Of a stretch of 64,000 nt of DNA, positions 1 through 9,981 are shown one piece after another. The stretch is taken from assembly GCA_025716815.1 (NCBI GenBank), contig JAIXMN010000035.1, positions 1-64,000 of the forward strand, written 5' to 3'. The notes below the pieces were generated by a model that saw nothing but the letters and a program-made list of their open reading frames with translations, was not told the DNA's origin and did no database searches. Position 1 is the first letter of the stretch. Each line of letters begins with the position of its first letter. The position numbers were made by a program, and so were the translations under genes. The stretch comes from Dichotomocladium elegans. Its lineage: Eukaryota > Mucoromycota > Mucoromycetes > Mucorales > Lichtheimiaceae.

Positions 1-133
1 ACTAGTCAAATAAAGAAAGAATAGATAATATGTACTTTCGCGTAGAAAACCGCTTGTTTACTCTCACTCTTTCTTTTTCTTTGATACACTCGTTTCATCG
101 ACAACCTACCGTACTAAAACAATCCTTCCAAGT

Positions 134-1250
134 ATGAACGTTCATCGACCAGAAACCCGCGATCATACCATGGTTGTGAAAGCATCCATTGACAGCATAG
201 GCTGGAGACAAGAATACCGCGAAAAGTTGAACCATTTGGTCGACCTTGTGAATATAACGACAATGCATGCATACGCACTATCAAAATACATTTTTCTCCA
301 CGAGTTCCAAGCCAATGAAAATGTTGACATCAGGGCTTTTATCAACGGAAGATTCTTTGCTGAAGTCTGGCTCGCATTGATCGATTACAAACGACGTGGC
401 TGTGGCGAGGAAATGACTCGATACCAGAATCTGATTAATGAATACTAGACCCCATACCTCTTATATACAAGTTATGAACGACCATCCTTTCCATATCCCA
501 GCAATGTTCAAATTACGACGGCGCCAAGACGGTTGTTGCTTACGCCAATAACATTCAAATGCGATTCGGCCAACATTTTCGGCGGGCTATCAATGCCTTG
601 CTGAATATTCGACAGCGGAAAGAGGCACTTGAAGAGCAGCTGATTGGCCAGGGTCTGGACGCGACACAAATCAGTCAACGCACCCAAGAGACAATCATTT
701 TACCCGCAATATCATTTAAACAGATTGTAGCTGGTCAAAACGTATCCAGAGACGACGTCCCCGAAGACCCAGCTTATCTTCAGGAAGCTTTCGACGCCAT
801 CCGGCCAATTTTCGAGGCCTACACCAATACCCACGCCTTTGACCACCATAGTATCTACTACGATGCAAAAGTTCATCCAACCCAACATATGGCAGCCTTT
901 TGCCAGCTCGCTCTCCTTTTTGAGCGACTCCAGTTGCCTGCATTTGCCTATTTCCCTCTTCGTCGGTCATGGTCTCCGTCATACATAATGATTGACGCAA
1001 AAATCATGTGGCAAAACATTCTGGGTCGCTCATGGGCCAAATAAGTTCCTTATCCTGGCGGATAGGATGAGGTCATCGATGTTCATTCCAAAGCTCTCAA
1101 GCCTGCAGAAAGTGGAGTACTTCGATTTCGTGGAACACTTGAAACGGATGGCGTAGGAGTCTCCATTATCAAGAAGAGAAGGGACAGGGACGCACCCCCA
1201 AGAACCGGTGCAGCTCCGATGGTGGAGGAGCAGTCGGATCACAGTTATTC
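134..1250 (+). pseudogene. Fanzor-like (TnpB-related) protein, broken N-terminal part
   Basis: Three overlapping reading segments on the + strand give one protein-like run that is broken by frame changes. Segment 1 (134-448) is rich in helix-forming residues and ends at a TAG. A second frame opens near 490 (NYDGAKTVVAYANNIQ) and runs into 559-1044, which contains FGQHFRRAINALLNIRQRKE and, near its end, AYFPLRRSWSPSYIMID. A third frame after 1085 gives FRGTLETDGVGVSIIKK. From memory of the family, an FPLR..(W/F).P block followed by an (I/L)xTDGVGVS block is typical of Fanzor1-type proteins, the eukaryotic relatives of the RNA-guided nuclease TnpB that are abundant in Mucorales. The RuvC core and zinc ribbon are absent, because a Tc1/mariner relic starts at about 1255. 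The copy is therefore dead. The family call is an inference; a lineage-specific repeat protein is the alternative. Confidence 0.5.
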
Positions 1251-1254
1251 CCAT

Positions 1255-2617
1255 TACGGCAGTTAACCAAGCCCATATGAGAATGAGAAACGAAATCTTC
1301 GGAATCGTTCAGCTTTGAGCTATAGGATGCTTCGCTGATTCGTGTCATCAACATCTCGCTTTCCAAGAACCTATCGGGTTTTTCTTTGCTCTTAACAACT
1401 GACCAGACTGCTCAGTTGGATTGAGTTCAGGCGAGTATGGTGGAAGATAAGCACATTGACATCCTCAACACTCGATGTATTTAGAGATGTCCTGAGCCTT
1501 ATGGATAGGCGCATTATCCATTACCAAGCAATGGCCCTTCATATGTTCATACTTATCCATCTCGTCCATTGTTGCCTTAAGGAAGCTGAGATGATGTACA
1601 GTTGCAGTTCCTCTGATCACAGCTTCATATTGACCTGCCCTCTTCTTTTCTTGGTTGGTGGCTGCGGGAGTCTCATGCTACATTAAATGATCCCTGATGC
1701 CGAGATTGCTCCCACGATCGTGGTTGTCTTTGGTACTGTAACCACTGCAGGGGTTCCTTTCTTGGACCACACCGTCCTGCATTTCATGTTAATATGGAAT
1801 CCAAACTCATCAAAGAAAAACGCAGCTTTCTGAAGTCAATGTCGGTCCTACCCCATCTGCGTACTCAGTCAAGCGCTCTTGGATCTTCGCAGCATCATTC
1901 CTGTCTATAGGCTGAAACCGACCCATTTTTAATGACAAGTTGCATACATTTTCATAAATCGATGGACCGTCGTTTTAGATGCTTTGAGACCCTCAAATCG
2001 TTGGAGCAGCTACTCTAGGACTATGGATGGGTCTTCATTAACGCATTCTAAGATAATGTGCTTAATGCTCCATTGAGAATATGCGAACGATTTCCCCGCA
2101 TTAGGTTTCTTAAAGATGCTGCCAGGGTCCTTCTCGTACTGTAATGCCCATCGCTGGGCTGAACAAATATGGAGCCCTAGCGGCTGATGCACTCAAGATC
2201 TTCTCAAACATCAGTTTGAAAAATCTGACCTTGTCTTGGTCAGTGTATGCTGCGTAACTGCGCTTGATCCCCGCTTTTTTCATCCGAATGTCTGTATCCT
2301 TTCTCTTGGGAATGTGCGTGGCAATAAGCTCAAAGTTATCTTTGCAAGATATGCTAAGCAGATATTATGTATGAGAACAAACGGATTGCAGAGTACATTT
2401 CTTCATCAACGACATGGCCTTGACCATCGTAAAAAAATAGATTGCTCATTTCAGAATGTAAATGGGTAGAGATGAATTTGCCAAGTTTCGCCGTGTATTG
2501 CGACATTTGCTTTGTCATCATGCGTAAAGATTTCTGGGCAAAACACGACTTCTATTTTTGTAATCCTGCGACTTCAGAACTGGCTGGGGTACGACTTTAA
2601 TTTTTGAAAACACTGTA
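1255..2617 (-). mobile_element. Decayed Tc1/mariner transposon, copy A
   Basis: Read on the - strand this holds scattered transposase blocks: an HTH region at 2010-2192 (SAQRWALQYEKDPGSIFKK) and, at about 1395-1540, VMDNAPIHKAQDI and YLPPYSPELNPTEQ. The latter two are the second Asp and third acidic positions of the DDE/D triad. Stops and frameshifts break the ORF throughout. The 2510-2617 end is an AT-rich terminal region finishing in CACTG followed by TA, the usual Tc1/mariner boundary; the other end near 1255 is not sharp. Homologous blocks occur at 25.2, 36.5, 48.1 and 60.9 kb and in the POP5-flanking repeat. Non-autonomous and dead. Confidence 0.8.
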
Positions 2618-2862
2618 TGTTCGATTTATACTAGTCTTAAGATGCTAGAACAATAGCTTTCCAGATGGTATAACTGTTCAAGACCTCGTTAAAAGCTCAC
2701 AAATGAAGCAGGTTAGTATTTCTTTGAACCGGAAGATCCCTGATCTGCCTGGTCCAACAATTGCATGATACGGTCATTTTTATTTAACTTTTAAGCACAT
2801 TGGGCGCTCCAATTTTCTCCTCTCTTTTATTTGAGGTCTACTTGCCTTCATTGACACATACT

Positions 2863-4363
2863 ATGTCTTTTTTCGATATTCCAGCCCTTATAAATCCGAA
2901 CCAAAAAGCACTTGGTCGGGCTTGGTGGAAAAAGGGGTCCAAAAGAAGCTATAGCAATAAACCACAAACAGCAACGTTGGACAGATCAAATAACGCCAGT
3001 TCGGGTTAGTTTAGTATCAGAAATACATAAACAAGCTCTGGACTTAATCTTTGTTCTCCATCATCTGTTGTCCTAATGAACTATCCAGATCAGCGAGTAT
3101 TTGGCGCCCCTTTAACGGAATCCATTGGTTATGCCCGTTCTAGCGTTTCATATATTGACCCTGCAACCGATTATCGTTGTTACGTCTTCATTCCAACTAT
3201 TGTGGCAAAATGTGGAGCATTCTTGAAGGAACGAGGTAAACTAGGCAACGAAAGGTTTTCGACTACATGCACGGAAATTGAATAATTTTAGGTCTCATGG
3301 TAGAGGGCGTATTTCGCATATCCGGTAGTAACAGGCGTATCGGTATACTTCAAGCGATTTTTGATGATGCAAACGGTTTTGGCACCAACTTCAAATGGGA
3401 AGGCGAATACACCGTTCATGACGCTGCTAACGTGATGAGGCGCTTCCTCAATCATCTACCTGAGCCGGTCATCACTCTTGAGTATTATGGAGCGTTCAAG
3501 GACGCAATGGGTTAGTTTTTTTGGGGCTGGGGCGTTATCATCGAAAGGAGATGTGAGGTTTTCTAACTTGTCACTACTAGGGCAAGCTTTTTCGTCGGTG
3601 GACAAGAAAATTGAAGCTTTCCAAGAGCTTATCAATTGTTTGCCAATTCCGCATCAACACTTGTTGCTGTATATTATGGATATGCTTGGTCTCTTTGCCA
3701 TGACTAAAGATAGGACATTAATGGATATCTCTGCACTCGCAGCAGTTTTTGTGCCTGTAAGTTTGTTCTTCCTTGCTCATTCAATTCTCTCATATGGCCG
3801 TACATCAGGGTGTGCTATCGCATCCCAATGACGATCTGAACCCGGCTGGCTATAAAGAATCGCAGCGTGTTCTTGAATTTCTTATTGAGCACCAGCATCG
3901 TCTATACCTCCCTCAGACCTATATCTCTCCGTATCATTCTACTATCTTTATCAATGGTAATTGCATCGCTGCAACTTCTCCACAGAGAGGAGCTAATCGA
4001 AGTTTGGTTGTATTGCTAGGCGACGCTGCGCAGCAATCCACTATCCATCTCACTTCCTCGGCAGCTGATCTATCCGGAATCGCAGTCGGCCTTGAAAAGC
4101 GTAGCTTTGTATTGCCAAGGTGCAGTGGTACTGTTAAACTGGGACTATCTGCTACCACCATCAAGGAAACAAAAACCAGATCGCACACGGTTGATCGCTC
4201 TGTATCGCTTCCCTATGGCCTATCGATCTCTACCGACCTCAAACGATCGCGATCGGTTCCGGGTAAAGTTCTAAGTTTACAGAGCTGGATACCTGACTGC
4301 CACGGCGAAACCGACCCTTTTTCCGCTGCGAATGCGGTTGCCCCCGCTGGCCAACATGTTTAA
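2863..4363 (+). CDS. RhoGAP-domain protein (Rho-type GTPase-activating protein)
   Basis: Five exons: 2863-3004, 3089-3235, 3292-3510, 3581-3756 and 3809-4363; all phases agree and give 412 aa. A RhoGAP domain fills about residues 50-270: FGAPLTESI at its start, then GVFRISGSNRR carrying the catalytic arginine-finger region, and RRFLNHLPEPVI further on. Such proteins stimulate GTP hydrolysis by Rho/Rac/Cdc42 GTPases and so restrain actin and polarity signalling at the cell cortex. The C-terminal 140 residues are Ser/Arg-rich with no domain I recognise. The start chosen is the ATG opening MSFFDIPALINPNQ; an upstream in-frame triplet at 2800 is not ATG. No BAR, SH2 or LIM domain accompanies the GAP domain, so the exact orthologue cannot be named. 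Confidence 0.9.
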
Positions 4364-4698
4364 AAATATGCAAGGCTTCTACCTTCCGATCCTTTTTTTG
4401 TATATCTTTGCCTCTTCCCCTTTTGTATGTCTCATGCCCTTGCTCATGTTTACCTATATTCATCCCTTATTGTTATATGTATAATCATCCATTACCTTGT
4501 CTTCAATTTCTTATCCCAACTATGGAAGAAGTTCTTTTTGTGATAGGCCCCCAAAAATGTTGCCTGCCGACCAATCATTTACTTCAAATCAAATAAACAC
4601 CGTAGCGTTTCAGACCATCTCGTTTGCTCCTTTCGGGCTTCTCTGAAACCCAGCTTCTCATAAACAAATTTTTTCCCTTTTCTCTTTTGTTGACTGCC

Positions 4699-5326
4699 AT
4701 GCAGGCCCTGCGATCGTTGCTTACCCGCCCGCGTCTAAGCTCCACGCTTTCAGTGCAACCTCTCAAAACAATACCATTGGCCTGTCAATTGGCTCGACCC
4801 AGCCTAATGAGCGCATGGGCTGCTGCACAGCAACAACAGCAGCAGCGTGCGGGCATGGCAACATTGAATCAAGTCATTCGCAAATGCCGCAAGTCAAAGA
4901 AAACACAGAGCAAATCGCCAGCTCTCGACAATTGCTTTCAGCGTAAGGGTGTATGTAACAAAGTGTATACCACTAAGCCAAAAAAGCCCAATTCTGCTGT
5001 GCGTAAGGTGGCGCGTGTCAAACTGACCAACGGCAAGAGCATCATCGCCTACATTCCTGGTGAAGGCCATAACCTTCAGGAGCATTCGGTTGTTCTTGTT
5101 CGTGGCGGCCGTGTGCCTGATCTCCCCGGTGTGCGATACCATTTGGTTCGCGGCGCGTTTGATCTACAGGGTGTAGCATCGCGTACCACTAGTCGCTCAA
5201 AATATGGAAGTAGGTTTATTTGCTTTACCTCATGAAATCTTAGCTGCTATCTGTGTTCCTTCCACGGCTCTCTAATCGGCTCGCGATTGTAAATCTTATT
5301 TAGCCAAGAAGCCATCCAAGAACTAA
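4699..5326 (+). CDS. Mitochondrial ribosomal protein uS12m
   Basis: Two exons, 4699-5209 and 5304-5326, giving 177 aa. The first about 50 residues are a basic, Ser- and Gln-rich mitochondrial targeting sequence, including a run of six Gln. The mature part is a canonical S12: [14 protein letters not shown], then [20 protein letters not shown] and [17 protein letters not shown], the two conserved loops that reach the decoding centre of the small subunit. The second exon codes for only seven residues, TKKPSKN, which is the conserved S12 tail; without this splice the protein would run into an unrelated extension and stop at 5233. The start is the ATG at 4699, since the in-frame opening further upstream is a TTG. 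It lies 335 bp downstream of the RhoGAP gene on the same strand. Confidence 0.95.
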
Positions 5327-7412
5327 GTTGTCTGCTCTTCTTTCATTTCAATTATTCGTATCCTGCATATGCGTTCCATCACCCACCTGCTCCGCAGGCA
5401 AACAAGCATGCTCACTAGGACAGACTCCTCGAACAGTGTCAATAAATTATAACTCGTTTGTATACTGCATGGCAATTCCATCGTCCTGCTGTACAACATT
5501 CGTATCATAAGTTTATTCACCCGAAATTCCATGCGATATACCTGATACTGATCGGGCTGTGGCAAGATACAATATCCTAGGTGGTTATTCGCATTGGCCG
5601 TCATCTTACTGAGGCAGAACAACGTTGCTCTGCACTTGCGATGAATCCCAGGGGAAACGAGGAGATGTGAGAATTCAGAAGTGAGATTGCTGGCATTGAA
5701 CACAACCAATTTGGAAAATTATAGATTCAGGATATGTCCTGCCCATGCAGATATGGCGTGGGTCACGGCCTTGGTTTACATGATAATTATCCAGTGAACA
5801 AGGTGGAAAGAAGAGTGTGGGGCAGGTGTAGAATATTTCTCTTTGGTTCTTTAGGTTAGGAGACTAATTCTAATCCAAATGCTGAGACTGCCGTTGGATT
5901 GCGCTTACGCATCTCTGCAGACAATCGCCTTTGGATTCACAACGCACCCCGGAGAAATCACATTATTTTTGAGGTCGTTGTTTATTGCGGTTTGCAATTT
6001 ATCCCACTTTTGTAAAAATACGCTGTTGATAATAAACATAGGAGCTAAGCGTGTGTGATAGTCGCCGACATAGTCAACTTTTGGTATCTCAATACACTCT
6101 CTTGCGAAGTGAATCTGGTAGGAAAGCAGCATTGCCGAATATCTACAGCATCGAGCTGGAGCGCGAAGGCCCCGGCATCATGCTGGCAAATGGATCGTCT
6201 TGCAAGAGTGCTGACCTCGATGGTGCTTGAGCCAATGGCGCAACACATGATGAAAGGGGCATATCTAAGAACTCACCTGTGTGTCTTGGTCAGCTTTTCT
6301 CTACCTCGTTGTAGCAGTAGCTACAGTGATGGGTCACCATTTACCGACGACCAAGATATTACAAGGATAACGATCACAATCAAGACCGCATCTCCGGCGA
6401 CGATACTATGCGCACACACTCATTTTCTTGTGCGATGATCCTATGTATATCGCACTGCTATTACGTCGCTGCGGCTTACTAGATAAACAACAGTGCCCTG
6501 TGACGTCGAGCATCCCCACGTTGTATCATTATAATGATCGTTTTTCTGTCGCGTTCGCGCTTCCTCCACGCTGTACATCAGACGCTCTTCGTAAGTACTC
6601 GCACTATGCTACTTGCACTGTTACATTCGTGCAGTTGTTGCTCCTACAAATTTGTACATGAAGATGTTTCCCAAGATCGACTATTGAATTGAAGATCGCG
6701 ATTACTCCATATCTTTCAAGACACGGTTATCATCCAACACAAGCTTCCGCAACATCAGATTTTCAGAGGTCCACTCTACGTGGAATTCCAAGCGTAATCA
6801 TCACGACGTTATGACTTGTTGACTTTTTTCATAGAGATATCCAATCATCAATATCTGATGAGAGAACCCAACAAGACTTGCTTCTGAAAGTTGTCGTGCC
6901 TTTCTCGACCAGCGCCTTACTATAATGAGCAGTGACATCGCTACTCGCTTCTTTGCGATGCTAACTGATATGTCGTTTGCTCTCAAAAGCCTTTCTGTCC
7001 TTGCCACTGGACGTGCTACAGTAACTGTTGCATCAACTAGCTACACGATTCTGAAGCACAGCAAATGCCCACTGCGCGACAACGTACATTGACTGGAACG
7101 ATGGATAAAGCTGATGTTAAAAACGGGTTTTGTAACTTTGCCAGTGAATATTCATCACTATTGGATGGTGGCATTGATCCCATTGGGTGGCGATGTCGGT
7201 TACAGGAAACCCGTATGTACACGGGAGAATGGGGAGGAGCAACCAACGATAAAAAAAATTTCTCTTCCGCCTGATGAAGAACGATCATTGGCTGCCACGG
7301 AGCAACGAGTAATAAACATTTTATTGCATGGAGAGATTCACACTCTCTCCTCTGGCTGTATCGACATATAAAGGCAAAACATTTATAACAACGCACATAG
7401 GTGCCTTCACGT
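5327..7412. other. Intergenic stretch without a supported gene
   Basis: About 2.1 kb between uS12m and the PPR gene. Open frames are short, lie on both strands and have no recognisable motif. The least random is 5905-6132 on the - strand, with a protein-like run (VDYVGDYHTRLAPMFIINS), but it has no partner exons I could find. The last 400 bp presumably hold the PPR promoter. Confidence 0.5.
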
Positions 7413-8999
7413 ATGATCCTCCGACGTTTATGCTACTCTCGGTCCATGATATTTGACGTGCTAAGGGCCATCGTGACCCGATCGCCGCCACATCCTCTTT
7501 CCACCAGAGCAGCATTGCAATTCACGTCACCATCTCGCAATTTCATTCACATCAAAGCCAAACCCAATGCAGCTGTCGCGCTAGAAGAGTTCGACCACTC
7601 CCTCGGTCAAATTTCAGCGCCTCGCAATAAAGTTAATAACAGCATACCCACAACCGTGCCTAATTATCATACAACAACCTGTAACACCATTACTAACAAC
7701 GCTGCCGTCGCTGAACAGTCCTGCGTTTCAGCATCCTCCACGGGTCGGACAAAGCCACAGTTGCCCTTTAACCCATGGAAAATGAAAAAAGGCAAGGCCA
7801 AGCCAGGAACCGTAAATGAGTACAATCGACGAATCTATTTCGCTGTTGCCCAGCAGCAGGTTAACAAGTCGATCAAGCTCTTCAAGGCCATGGAACGACA
7901 AGGTTTGATACCCGACGTGACATCATACACAATGATCATCAATGCTTTTTGCAATGCATGTGACATGGTACGTGCCGAAAAGTGGTACCATCGTATGCGC
8001 GCAAATGGAATTGAGCCAGACGTGTATACCTACACGAGCCTGATTGATGGTTATATGAGAATGGCCGATCTGGCGAGGTCAGAAGCAATGTTCAGGAACA
8101 TGATGATCAAGGGAATCCGGCCAACACGAACGACGTACAATGTTTTGATGCACCATTCTATGATGCAGCTCGATATTGAGACGGCTGTCGGATTCTGGGG
8201 GAAACTGGTTAATGCTGGTCTGCGGCCGGACATCTACACGTACGCGATCATGATCCATGGACTCGGCGATGAGGGTCAGATCGACAAAGCATGGCGGCTT
8301 TACGAGACAATGATAGAGCAAAATGTTGATGTTAACGAGGTCGTGGCCACCGCACTAATGGGCATGCACGTTCGCTCCCATGACAATACTTACGCCGCTA
8401 ATCTGTTTCGCACTTTCTTCGGTGATGGTACCCTTATCCCGAGCGCGCACACACGCAACACACTTCTCAATGCCCTTATCGCGGGTGCCGACCTAGCCAC
8501 CATACACGACTACTATAGCAAATACCTGGCTTACCTTGAACAGCGAGACTCTGTATGTAAGCAACCTTGTCAGTTCAACCGCCCTCATGACCGGTCGAAG
8601 AAGGGCGACCAGGACGAGCTCTTTGTTGGAGCAAATGTTTTCACATATACGACCTTCATGCGTGCATTTTTACGGCGGGATGCGCTGCCCATGGTCAGTC
8701 AGGTTTACCAGGACATGATAGCTAGGGGTGTAAAGCCCACACTTATGACATATGGCATCCTTATGCTGGCACATGCCTACATTCCGGACCCCCATTCTTG
8801 CCGCAAAATCTTGAACGAGATTAAGACTGCTGGACTCAAACCAAACGCTGTCCTCTATACGATCCTTATGCGCGCTTGGGCAAAGACTGGTCGATGGGAC
8901 GAAATGAAAAGGATATATCAAGAAATGAAGACTGAGAGAATTCAGCCCACAAAGCTTACAATGTCTGTTCTCCAGTGGGGGCGCAAACAGGCTCGATGA
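7413..8999 (+). CDS. Mitochondrial pentatricopeptide-repeat (PPR) protein
   Basis: Single uninterrupted ORF of 528 aa, unusual among the intron-rich neighbours. The start chosen is the ATG at 7413, because the frame opening at 7401 is a GTG. The first 130 residues are basic, Ser/Thr-rich and low in acidic residues, as expected for a mitochondrial presequence and linker. From about residue 135 there are tandem 35-residue PPR units: four to five in the first block (e.g. YTMIINAFCNACDMVRAEKW, YTSLIDGYMRMADLARSEAM), a spacer around residues 310-400, and three more near the C-terminus (YTTFMRAFLRRDALPMVSQV, YTILMRAWAKTGRWDEMKRI). PPR proteins bind specific organellar RNAs and act in their processing, stability or translation. 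Which transcript this one binds cannot be told from the sequence. Confidence 0.92.
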   Translation: MILRRLCYSRSMIFDVLRAIVTRSPPHPLSTRAALQFTSPSRNFIHIKAKPNAAVALEEFDHSLGQISAPRNKVNNSIPTTVPNYHTTTCNTITNNAAVAEQSCVSASSTGRTKPQLPFNPWKMKKGKAKPGTVNEYNRRIYFAVAQQQVNKSIKLFKAMERQGLIPDVTSYTMIINAFCNACDMVRAEKWYHRMRANGIEPDVYTYTSLIDGYMRMADLARSEAMFRNMMIKGIRPTRTTYNVLMHHSMMQLDIETAVGFWGKLVNAGLRPDIYTYAIMIHGLGDEGQIDKAWRLYETMIEQNVDVNEVVATALMGMHVRSHDNTYAANLFRTFFGDGTLIPSAHTRNTLLNALIAGADLATIHDYYSKYLAYLEQRDSVCKQPCQFNRPHDRSKKGDQDELFVGANVFTYTTFMRAFLRRDALPMVSQVYQDMIARGVKPTLMTYGILMLAHAYIPDPHSCRKILNEIKTAGLKPNAVLYTILMRAWAKTGRWDEMKRIYQEMKTERIQPTKLTMSVLQWGRKQAR

Positions 9000-9980
9000 T
9001 AGTCGTTTACCTAGCTCATGCCTTTTTTTAACTTTCCTTCTGTGTATATCCCCCTCTTTCTTTTTCTTTTATTTCCTTCATATTTTTGCTTTTACTTGTA
9101 ATTTACAAATACATGCAGTGTTCCCGAAGACAAACGATTAGTTCGATTAACTACGTTTAGATATTCGGCTGTCCACGGCATATAAATGAATGAGAAGTAT
9201 AGGCAACTGTCATATCCCTCTAATGAAATATCATTAAGACTGTCCGAACAAAATAGGGCATGATGTGCCTTAAGATTACATGCTTGACGTTAGACTCGGT
9301 CAAATCTATAGCATAAAAGAAAATACAGTATATAGAAAACTGTTAATATTTTTAATTGACCAGTGCATTTTTGAGTAAGGGAATGAAGGATGCGTCTCAA
9401 ATAGAGTGGCTGCTGCCCCGTTATAGTGATACCCTTGGTTCCCACCAAATCACATCACTACAGCGAATTATCACTATAACGAGTTGGAATAAGCCCTGCC
9501 CGGTCAATATGGTTCCGTAAAGGCGTATCATTATAGCGAAAATATCATTGTAACGAGTATCATTAAAAAGAGCGGTCACTGCATTCTACATCAGTAAAAA
9601 TTGAACGGACCACAAAGAAATCCCCACCATGTGACCAGGTACTGGCTAAATCCGCAATGCACATTTCTCCCATGTTCCTTATCTTGGTGTAAAGACCGCC
9701 AATCAACAAAAGCCTACTGTATTATTATTAGCCTCAGCAATTTTCGCTACAACCCCTTTTGTCTCTTTGCAGGTTGCAACGTAAGAGGTAAAGAAAGTTT
9801 CTTTATGGAGGTTACTGAGTCGCTCAAATAAATAGTGATGGAACAACCGGTGCACTACTACAATTCCTGGTGTCAGTTCTACTAAATAAGTACAAAGGCG
9901 GATTTTACTTTGAGACAGTGCATGGAACTCATGCGTAATCTTTCTATCATAGTGCATCTGTCAATTATAGCTATTTGCTC
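9000..9980. other. Intergenic region between PPR and RAT1 3' ends
   Basis: Convergent 3' ends. The first 130 bp look like a pyrimidine-rich 3' UTR of the PPR gene. The middle holds a MITE-like block at 9415-9570, listed separately. The rest has no coding signal that I can see. Confidence 0.5.
9415..9570. mobile_element. MITE-like remnant with Tigger/pogo-type inverted motifs
   Basis: GTTATAGTGATA at 9420 is mirrored by TATCACTATAAC at about 9468, and degenerate relatives of the same words (ATCATTATAGCGA, ATCATTGTAACGAG) follow at about 9528-9560. Repeated words of the form TCGTTATAACGA/CACTATAACGAG are typical, from memory, of the terminal repeats of fungal Tigger/pogo-like elements. No transposase reading frame is present, so this would be a non-autonomous or solo-end relic. 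Confidence 0.4.
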
Positions 9981-9981
9981 C

